Translations under genes and position numbers: made by a program
Assembly: GCA_003833135.1 (NCBI GenBank)
Contig: QZLH01001939.1
Span: forward strand, 5,045 to 19,718
Direction of reading: 5' to 3'
Length of the DNA: 14,674 bases
DNA from: Oehlia diaphana
Taxonomy: Eukaryota; Glomeromycota; Glomeromycetes; Glomerales; Glomeraceae
Shown here: in pieces, positions 1 to 7,755 of the stretch
Numbering within the stretch: position 1 is the stretch's first letter
Layout of the letters: each line of letters starts with the position of its first letter
The notes under the pieces: generated by a model
Database searches by the model: none
What the model was told of the DNA's origin: nothing
Seen by the model: the letters and a program-made list of their open reading frames with translations, nothing else

Positions 1-4
1 GATT

Positions 5-108
5 TGGGATGGGATTGGGATTGGGATTTGGGATTGGAATGGGAATGGGATTTGGGATTTGGGATGGAATGGGATGGGATGGGATGGGACTCCCATCCCA
101 TTTATTTG
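5..108. repeat. GGGAT / GGGATTT short tandem tract ending in a hairpin
   Basis: The left edge is an irregular run of GGGAT, GGGATT and GGGATTT units with variants such as GGAAT. It ends in TGGGATGGGA, one C, then TCCCATCCCA, a perfect 10-bp inverted repeat near 80-101. The plus strand has many closely spaced GGG runs, so G-quadruplex formation is possible. It resembles a microsatellite or a transposon edge. The units are not canonical TTAGGG telomere repeats. The tract probably continues beyond the window. Confidence 0.8.
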
Positions 109-1028
109 GGCGGCAAGTATACGTCAGATGCGCAAAAATGCTTGTTTTTCTATACAATGCATTATTAGAAACATTTATGATGAGTTGTGATATCTTTTAT
201 CTATTCTGAAAAAATCACCTTACTGAAACCAGGTGGATTGTGACCATAATCAACCCGAAGGTTACGGTCAATTGTCATTAGAGTTTATTCTCGTGTTTAT
301 ATTTTTATATTTTACAGTCTAAAATTATAAATTTAATAAAATTAAGTACACCGTTCCTTTCTTTTAAGAAAAAAGGAAATGATTTTTGAAACTCAGAAAT
401 TATTTATTATTATTATTATTATTATTATTTTCTCAAAAAAAAAAAAATAAAATAAAATTAAAAATAAAATTAAAATATATACATAAAATACAACCTAACT
501 ACAGTATAATTTTCAGCGGAGCGAACTTATATCGTAATTTCGTTAGTTTGCCCAAACCATTAAAATTTAGTAAGTAATATTCGTCCGATTTTTACTCTCC
601 GATTCGCCTTTTTAGTTATACAATATAAATATGAATGGAAAATACTAGCTTATTTAATAAGACCGGTATTTCCACCTGTTTAAATCATTTCTATATCTTA
701 CAAAAATAATTTCAAATCAGCTTTTATATAACTACTGTAAAAAAGCGTCATCTATTATTTATGAGGGTAATGTGATCCGAAATTTTGAATTTGGGTTACC
801 TAAGTAACCAAGTAACCAAAGCGTTACAAGTACTTGTGCAAGTAGATCGATAATTTACGTTATCAGCCCAATAGGATCATGTAGAGTTTCATAAACCCGA
901 TATTTTTATTAGACATAGCAATAACACATGATTGATATAATAAAAGTGAAGTAAAAAAAGTATAATAATTTATAAATAAAGCTTATAAATTGGACTAAAA
1001 ATAACATAAAATGAAAATGATATTAAAT
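109..1028. other. Intergenic AT-rich DNA, no supported gene
   Basis: I see no convincing coding region here. There is an ATT trinucleotide run at about 404-430 followed by an A/T-rich run to about 475. Short repeats lie at 794-837: GGTTAC-CTAA-GTAACC is a small hairpin, GTAACC is then repeated directly, and ACAAGTACTTGT (826-837) is a 12-bp palindrome. A 63-codon open frame at 386-577 is mostly the microsatellite and poly-A read as protein, and is not called. Confidence 0.6.
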
Positions 1029-1088
1029 AGTTATTGGATGGGGGAATAGAGATATCGGTCGAAGACCGATATCCCCCATCCAATAACT
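1029..1088. repeat. Long near-perfect inverted repeat (hairpin)
   Basis: The left arm (1029-1060) reads AGTTATTGGATGGGGG... and ends ATATCGGTC. The right arm (1064-1088) is its reverse complement. About 25 bp pair, with an extra 7-nt bulge (about 1045-1051) in the left arm and a 3-nt GAA loop. Such a stem is far beyond chance and suggests a fold-back or MITE-like element, or the junction of two inverted element ends. Confidence 0.85.
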
Positions 1089-1103
1089 GAGTTATAGTTC
1101 GGT

Positions 1104-1173
1104 CATTAGGAATACTGCGGTGACCAATAGGAATTAATGCTACGGTCAGTAAAATCCCGCATATTCCTAATCG
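1104..1173. repeat. Imperfect inverted repeat
   Basis: ATTAGGAATACTGCGG near 1104-1120 is mirrored by the reverse complement of CCGCATATTCCTAAT near 1158-1172, with one or two mismatches or indels. It lies between two longer hairpins, at 1029-1088 and 1214-1302, so the three probably form one composite fold-back region. Confidence 0.55.
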
Positions 1174-1213
1174 ACATTAATTAATGCATGATCAAAAACG
1201 TTCAGTACGATAA

Positions 1214-1302
1214 GGTTATATCGGTCACAGGGACCTTCATTGATTGGTGAAAATGAACCCATTTTCGTCCAATCATTCAGTCCTTGTGACTGGTATAACT
1301 AT
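1214..1302. repeat. Imperfect inverted repeat with ~42-bp arms
   Basis: The left arm (1214-1255, GGTTATATCGGTCACAGGGA...) pairs with the right arm (1260-1302) at roughly 80% identity and leaves a loop of about 4-5 nt. Both outer ends carry a GTTATA.C.GTCACA motif. It looks like a decaying palindromic MITE or snap-back element. No coding capacity and no clear target-site duplication were seen. Confidence 0.7.
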
Positions 1303-2004
1303 TTTTAATATTTGTAATTTTACTATTTACATCTCCGTTCATTTCAGAAAATCAGATGCTATTGACTGTGTTGCAATTTGCCAATATGCCAGTAAATTGA
1401 CAATTTGATGCTATCTGTTTATTGAAAATTAAGTAAAAAAATTCAAATTTACTAAAAAAAATACTGTCAATAACTATACTTCATTATTTTAACAAAAGTT
1501 TCTGATTCCATATCATGCTTTATTATAATTATATTACTTTAAAACGAATATTTACAAACTTTTTTAAATTTTTGAATATTTACCTATTATGAAACACGAT
1601 GATGAAAGATTTTAATAAAAAAGATAATGAAAAATTTGAAATTTTCATATTATTGTTACATCAAGAAAAGGTTTTAATTTTGAATCGAAATCATCTCTCA
1701 TTCTTGACCCATTATAAGAAATATTGAACCTAATAAGAAATTACGTATGAAATGAATGATTCCCACCTCGGTATCATAAAATACCTTCTCTCATTATTAA
1801 TATATTGATTTTAATTGATAAAAAAAGTGAATTTATTCCTCACCTTGGATATTACTCGCCCAAAATTAAATTTTTATTGACAAAACTTTTTTCATAAATA
1901 TTTAATCATAACAAATAATATATTATTTATTTAAAAATGCCAAAATTACATATCATAATAAAGTACTGTTATGAGAAATGTACAAATAATAAATGTACTT
2001 TTAT
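1303..2004. other. AT-rich intergenic DNA, nothing recognised
   Basis: This stretch is AT-rich with dense stops in all frames. No gene, RNA or clear repeat was recognised. Confidence 0.6.
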
Positions 2005-2840
2005 AAAAATTGAGATCCTAGTGATTTCAAACTCGCTGAACAACTTTCAATTAATAGAGAAAGTTCAGTTGATTTGACCAAAGTGCTCAAATCACGCTCT
2101 AAAGTCATGAAATAGAAATAAAAAGAAAATTTGTAAGTTAGTACCATTATGAAAAACGTCAAGTATTAATAATAGTACCTTCGTGAAAATTGAGATCCTA
2201 GTGGTTTCAGACTCGCTGAACAACTTTCAATTAATAGAGAAAGTTCAGGTGATTTGATAAAAGTGCTCAAATTACGCTCTGAAGTCATGGAATAAAAATA
2301 AAAAGAAAATTCGTAAGTTAGTACCATTATGAAAAACGTAAATAACACCACAAATATTAATAATGCCCGAGATCCTAGACCTGTTAAACAACTTTCAATT
2401 AATAAAGGAAGTCAATTTTCTTTGATCAAAGTGTTCAAATTATGCTCTGAAGTCATGAAATAGAAATAAAATGAAATTTGTGAATTAGTACCATTGTAAA
2501 AAATAAAAAAGTTGCCCAGACCTACGGATTCAGGCAGTAAATAATTCCATAAGTATTAATAATACCTTCATGAAAATTGAGATCCTAGCTGTTTAGGATT
2601 TGCTGAATAACTTTCAATTGACAAAGGAAGTTGATTGGCTCCAAAGTCCAAATTACTCAAATTACGTTCTAAATCACAGAATGGAAAAATTAGGACCACT
2701 ATGAAAAATGTAAATAATTTCACAAGTATTATTAGTACCCTTAGATCCTAGCAGTTCGGAACCACCGAATAACTTTCAATTAATAAAGAAAGTCAATTTG
2801 CTTTGACCAAAGCATTCAAATCACGCTTTGAAATACATGT
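2005..2840. repeat. Five-copy degenerate tandem repeat (~180-bp unit)
   Basis: Five successive copies are marked by (G)AGATCCTAG followed by AACTTTCAATTAAT..A..GAAAGT and CAAATTACGCTCT..AGTCATG-like segments. The anchors lie near 2012, 2192, 2369, 2579 and 2743, giving spacings of about 180, 177, 210 and 164 bp. Copies 1 and 2 are nearly identical and later ones diverge increasingly. Copy 4 is preceded by extra sequence (about 2507-2545). A 61-codon minus-strand open frame at 2166-2351 lies inside the repeat and is not called. Confidence 0.9.
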
Positions 2841-3102
2841 AAGTAAATTATAGTAGTTTAATATGATAATGTTTCCTTAAAATGTGTCTTTTTTGAGAAA
2901 CAAAAAATTTAGTTTTGCTTTTATTATATAATATATTTTAATAAAATGTTTTCAGAAATTTTTGTAAAGAAAAAATAATCAAATATAATAATGATGTATT
3001 TTGAGTTGTTACGTGAAGAGGATGGGTGATTCACTGGGTGAGAAAAAAATTTTTCCCCAAATAAAAAAAACTTTTTTTAAAAAATTTTAACAACATACTT
3101 AC

Positions 3103-3453
3103 ATCAATAAAGCATGCCATCATGTTTGGCCAGCCAGGAATTTTAAAAATTGCGTTTACTCCCCGTGGATATTCAATAGAAAAGATCAAATAATATAGAT
3201 ATTCTGTAAAAAAGGTTACACACTAGAAGTTGTATTAAAATCTTACAGATTTTAAACCCCAAAAATATGATTTAATAAATTCTGAATATTGATCCTCAGG
3301 TATAGTTTTATCTTCAATATTTAAAAGAATAATCGGATTTATCCTAAAAAATAATAATCAAAAAAAAATTGATTAAAAAAAAAAAGAGATTGTACTTAAC
3401 CTTATAAATATTAGAGATCGACCAAATTTCCTTTTTTCATTTAATTGATGCAT
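3103..3453 (-). pseudogene. Small broken multi-exon coding relic, family unknown
   Basis: Three coding-like blocks read on the minus strand. Block 1 (3453-3401) starts at an ATG (MHQLNEKRKFGRSLIFI) and ends AAG|GTTAAG. Block 2 (3343-3247) begins after TTTTTTAG and joins in phase to give INPIILLNIEDKTIPEDQYS and on to FWGLKS, ending at a good donor, GTAAGA. Block 3 (about 3204-3103) follows TTTTTTACAG, reads EYLYYLIFSIEYPRGVNAI... and ends at a strong GTAAGT donor. The first junction keeps frame. The second does not: phase-0 joining hits a stop after a few codons, and the implied 43-nt intron is short. The family is not recognised. It may be a decayed gene fragment, or a real gene whose splicing I misjudge. 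Upstream and downstream exons were not found. Confidence 0.35.
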
Positions 3454-4210
3454 CAAAAATTAGCGATCGAACTTAATCTTCAAACTCGTTCTATATAGTT
3501 ATCAACAGGTACCATAATTAGTTTTTAACAATTTTTTTAGAAATAATCGTTTGTTATGAGAGATTATTTTAAGAATTTTTTTGTCCGAAGCGTAGGACTC
3601 GTAGGACATTTGGAGTATTACCCACAATTTGTTGATTTCTGGTAGTCGCAATTTTATTAAAACGTGAGATCGAACTAATAAAGAAATGCGACGTGACGAA
3701 TTACGATTTGTTTAATCTTGTGAAACGAAGTAATTAGAGGTTTTCCGTAACGATAATTTCTTTATCATGTTTTATTATAAATCTAAAAGTGTAAAAATAT
3801 ATATTTTATTAAATATTAATAGACTCATACGGTCAAGTATTTATTATCCAAAAGGTAAATAATTATTAATCACCTATTTTGACATTATCACAAAGACATA
3901 TTCATTGTCGTTCAGTTAATAACCAAACAAGAGACAGAATTTGCATTAGAATCTGAGAACGTAGTAATTAGCTTTTATGTATATTCACAACCTAATTTAC
4001 GAGATATGAGTTATATTTTTACTATACCCAATATTTGAAAAATATACCTCTATTATTTCTTTATAATTCAAAAAAGAGAAAGTTTTATAATAATGTATAT
4101 TTTACATCATTTTTCTCTTAAGGTATTACATTCTACTCATTAAAAACGTTTGAATAAGTTCGAATATATGGAAAGACTTAAAAGCTTATTAACAACACAA
4201 TAAGCATTAG
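3454..4210. other. AT-rich intergenic DNA, nothing recognised
   Basis: No supported gene or repeat was found between the minus-strand relic and the plus-strand relic that begins near 4211. Stops are dense in all frames. Confidence 0.5.
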
Positions 4211-5040
4211 AAGTTTAAATTGGATCATGGATTAATTTTAACTGGATTAAAAATAATACACGATCAAGCATGCAAAAGTAAATTTGTATACAGGAAACCT
4301 TTAGTATATACGTATATTAATTCTGAAGAAGATGTTGTTGATATTCAAACCCACTGTACATGTGCATTAACTTTCCTATATATATTTTACACCATTTTAC
4401 ATTTATGCTGATTAAGAATTATAGAAACTTAAGAATGTGAAATTTGATAACGAATTATTTGAAGAGAAAAACTTTAATTAGAAGTAATATCATTTGCCAA
4501 AAGTTTTAAAATTTACCTACTCTGGAGCAAATAGATTTCGTGTATGTATTCCATTTAAATATTCTGGAGAAATCGGAGAGACGTTAGACGGAGGAAAGTT
4601 AAATATTTATGGTAAATTAACCTAATGGATAATTTTTTTAAAAAAAGGATCGTTACTTTATGATGTAAGAAATGGATCACGATCAGCCAAATTAATACAA
4701 TTAAACGATTATATGTTTGGATTATTTGAATCAATTAGAGCCTTTGTTAAAAGTAGTTCTGCGATGGGTTTTAGAATTCGTTATCATATAAAGACAATTT
4801 GGTAGGAATTCCAGTTACGAAATCAAACAGATAATCATAGGCTAAATTTATTTCTTATATTTTGTAGTGGAATTCATTGACTACTCTACAATATTTGTTC
4901 CGAATTGTGAACGAGATGAATCAATCACGAAAAAAGTTTTAAATTAGGCTCGGTTTCGGTGAAGCAGTACTCTAATTTCGGCTACTATGACTAACTTGAT
5001 GATGGAACACAAGTTAGAATAAATGGTATCATAATTTTAG
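4211..5040 (+). pseudogene. Decayed gene carrying the kinase-associated module
   Basis: From about 4211 the plus strand reads KFKLDHGLILTGLKII, then KPLVYTYINSEEDVVDIQTH. This matches the segment after the kinase domain of the intact minus-strand gene (KFMLNHGIVLNGYDII ... SPLVYTSINSENNVLEIDTC, residues 316-371). After a stop near 4410 the reading breaks up. At about 4505-4610 it reads VLKFTYSGANRFRVCIPFKY... to LDGGKLNIYG. After a possible 41-nt GT..AG intron it reads SLLYDVRNGSRSAKLIQLND... (4650-4805), and at about 4870-4945 EFIDYSTIFVPNCERDESIT. A weaker piece, DDGTQVRINGIIILD, lies near 4995-5040. Several stops and frame changes separate the blocks, so it is read as a pseudogene. The later blocks are not recognised and may belong to a different gene joined to the first. 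Confidence 0.6.
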
Positions 5041-5205
5041 ATTAAATTTAGAGAAATTGATTTCAAAGTTATTACGAGATCTCTAATTAATACCATCATC
5101 CAAATAGATAATTGAAATTAAAAGAAAATAATGGCTATAACAAGCAATGTAAGTAAAAAGTAATCATTTCTGTTTAAAGAAAATTTAACATAATTTTTAA
5201 TAGAT

Positions 5206-5690
5206 CCTCGTAAAAAAATCTAGTACCTTCTCGAAGTAGCCGATTTTCTAGGATTCCAGATAAATTCCTGGACAATGATGATCAAACTACGAAAGCACAA
5301 GATAAAAGATCTGATACAAGAATGTAAAAAGGCATGCTCAATGAAGATATCCCAATTCACAAGTTAGCTTCCTCTCATCGGAAAAATCACGGCAACAATG
5401 GATGCTGTATTCCCAGCCAGATTGTACTCTCGTGCCCTTCTGCTGGACAAGAATATTGATCTGAGAAGCAAGGTTGGAATGGTATTATCGAACTTTCACA
5501 AGGAAGCATCATGCAATTGAAATGGTGGATCAAAAAATTACTTCTATGGAACGGGCGAAATCTGATTCTGGAATTTGGAGGAACCAAAGACGATATTGTA
5601 CACCGACGCTTCGTTCTCCGGCTGGGGCGTGTCCCGCCTGTCCCGGGAAGATTGCGTAATACATGGAAGATCGTTATCTTCATATCAACG
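5206..5690 (+). pseudogene. Dead DIRS-type reverse transcriptase/RNase H fragment
   Basis: The first frame gives YLLEVADFLGFQINSWTMM, the late RT motif FLGF.IN, then DAVFPARLYSRALLLD. A shift near 5472-5475 leads to LSQGSIMQLKWWIKKLLLWN. A second shift near 5596-5600 leads to YTDASFSGWGVSRLSRED. The order FLGF, then WW..L, then TDAS..GWG is that of the RT to RNase H region of DIRS/tyrosine-recombinase retrotransposons (family knowledge); the Asp of TDAS is the expected RNase H acid. In-frame TAG stops lie at 5221 and 5365, so the fragment cannot encode a working enzyme. The catalytic RT core (YxDD) is not present, so only the 3' part of the polymerase survives. GC is higher than in the flanks. 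No terminal repeats were identified. Confidence 0.75.
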
Positions 5691-5869
5691 AAGAATCAGG
5701 TTTTACTTTTAACACACGTTTTAAATTAAATGTGATTCGCAAATTTATATGTTATTAATTTTATTAATATGTTTATTTTAGAAAGTCGATTTAATATACA
5801 TTTTAGCCAGAGGGTAGAATGCAGAAATGGTGAAGAAAGTTAGAACTTTCCGGAATAATTAATAAATTC

Positions 5870-6780
5870 AGTATGAAGAAACAATACAAATATCAATCAA
5901 TGAAGGCTGAAATCAGATAACGGCGTTCTAGTTTCTCAGGTCAACGATAATGTTTATATACTACGTTGGTTCGCGGCAAACAAAAAATTATCGGAGAGAC
6001 GTGATCTCTGAGTGGACTGTGTACCAAAAATACCTGATGATTTGAAACACCCTTTCGTACACAGATTTATATACGAAAATGAAGATATAATTTTATTTTC
6101 GCTAAGGCAATTTTGATCAAAGGAACACGGTATTTGTATGCATAGTTTAAAACAGAAGAGGATCTTGGATGGGCGGTTACAAAAGGTTGGAAGGATCCGA
6201 TGTGAGTGAAACGTGGATAATCTCTACGAAAAAGAAAAATTTTAATTTTTTTATACTAGATATATCGAATAAAGATTTTACAAAAAAACGGATCAATAAC
6301 GAGTGATAATACGAAAGAGAAAGAAGTAATACAGATTCAGGAGGATGGAGTGACCGAGTTGTTGAATGAATATGGTCAGACCGAACAAAAATTTAAGTGA
6401 GTATACCAACTCTGAGTAGGTAGTAGAAATAACTAATGAATTTGAAAGGATAATTAAGTAGTCATGTGGAAGACGGTAATAAAAGGAAAATTTTACGTCA
6501 AACGAAGATTCATAGTTATAGAGTTATAGTAGGAAGGTAGAGTTCGGGAAACAAAAAACCTACGGAGAAAGAATGGAACGAATATCATAGTGTTAACGTT
6601 AGTTGCTCTGCAAGACTAACAAAATCTTCAGGTAGGAAAAAAGAGGGTAACAGGTATCAAAAAGAATAAAGAAAAAGAAGATACCAAAAAGAGAATATTC
6701 GTGGGATGATGTTTGTATATAGGGGAACTAAGAAAAAGAAGAATAATATAATATATCAGAAGTCAGTAACGATAGTTTGA
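5870..6780 (+). pseudogene. Decayed coding-like stretch, possibly retroelement-derived
   Basis: Blocks of uncommonly open, coding-like reading lie in different plus-strand frames. About 5915-6115 reads SDNGVLVSQVNDNVYILRWF and DCVPKIPDDLKHPFVHRFIY with one internal TGA. About 6100-6212 reads AKAILIKGTRYLYA, a stop, then FKTEEDLGWAVTKGWKDPM. About 6290-6400 reads EKEVIQIQEDGVTELLNEYG. About 6470-6780 is a lysine/arginine-rich stretch broken by stops. The RGTRYLY..KTEEDL style recalls nucleic-acid-binding gag/ORF1-like proteins of fungal retroelements, but this is from memory and weak. Its position just after the RT/RNase H relic is compatible with mixed or nested transposon remains. Confidence 0.35.
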
Positions 6781-6789
6781 GATTCTTAA

Positions 6790-7755
6790 TAATACAAATG
6801 CATAGTTTAGTTAATATAAATTGTAAGTTAACGAAAAATTTCAATATGTACTAGTTTTTTAGTGATTTCATACATTAGATACATGGTTATATGCATTTGT
6901 ATTTTCACAAATGGTTATCGTAAAGTGTATTTTTTTCATATTGGTGATGTTCAACAAGGAATTGAGCTTATTTTGAAAAAAATTTATTAGTCTAAAGACG
7001 AAAGAAAATTAATTTAGATGAACGGGATAAATTTTTCATTATAATTCTATGTTTAAAATATGGACAAGTGCAATAAAAATGGGGTTTAACTATATTCATA
7101 TGTTGACATTTTATATATTGTAATTCATGTGAGAGATTTACCGTTGTGAAAATAATATTCTTCCGAGGGTATTCAAAATGGCGTAATTGACATGTTCGAT
7201 CACGTTAAATCGCGCTCGTGAGGTCGTGATCATTTGTCGTATGTCGAACCCCCAGATTTTAAAAATTCTAATTTTGGGTCGAATTACAATGTTGATCGAG
7301 TTATCGAACCCAAGTACCCAACATACAACGCACGAGCATTGATTCGAAACAATCAACGATCTGGCATGATTGGATCGATTAAATTCCTTGCTTCCGATAT
7401 CGAATAGATTTCGTTCCTTACCATTCGAATACTTTTTCTTGTCGTCCTAACTACTTTTACAATAATTAACAATTTATATTTATTATTTTAAAATCAAAGT
7501 ATTGTTTATAAATAAATTCATGTTTTATTACTATTAAAAAAAAAAAAGATAAATAAACAAAAATAAATAAAATATTTCGGGTTTGCGGTAATTGAGCGTT
7601 GGTACCACATCAGTATCGCATGATACAAATTTCATCACTATCGGGTTTCGACAACTACTAATATATTATTATTAACAAATTATTAGTAAAGAATTAATTT
7701 TATTAATACAATTTAACTAATTTACATAAAAATATATAAAATACCTTCGTTATTT
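6790..7755. other. Intergenic DNA downstream of the kinase gene
   Basis: No gene is supported. The part at about 7140-7440 is richer in GC and contains repeated (A/G)TCGAACCC-type words (near 7243 and 7303). The 72-codon minus-strand open frame there (7138-7356) has no recognisable motif and is left out. The rest is AT-rich with an A run near 7535-7547. Confidence 0.5.
7698..7703 (-). terminator. Candidate polyadenylation signal of the kinase gene
   Basis: AATAAA on the minus strand lies about 55 nt after the stop codon of the kinase-like gene, within TTAATAAAATTAA. Position and sequence fit a 3'-end signal, but AT-rich DNA makes chance occurrence common. Confidence 0.4.

Noticed and set aside
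5..108. Telomere
   Set aside because: Units are irregular GGGAT/GGGATTT, not TTAGGG, and ordinary intergenic DNA follows.
386..577. 63-codon plus-strand open frame
   Set aside because: Mostly a Leu run from a TTA repeat and a Lys run from poly-A. The final SGANLYRNF resembles SGANRFRV of the relic near 4525, but the surrounding order differs, so it is treated as chance.
2166..2351. 61-codon minus-strand open frame
   Set aside because: Lies wholly inside the tandem repeat and is not conserved between copies.
3590..3760. Possible tRNA-like or promoter-like GC island (repeated GTAGGAC, GCGACGTGACG)
   Set aside because: No stem pattern, and only a two-fold short repeat.
5387..5683. 98-codon minus-strand open frame
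   Set aside because: Antisense shadow of the RT/RNase H relic.
7138..7356. 72-codon minus-strand open frame in GC-richer DNA
   Set aside because: No motif, no splice partners and no homology I recognise; repeated TCGAACCC words suggest a repeat rather than a gene.
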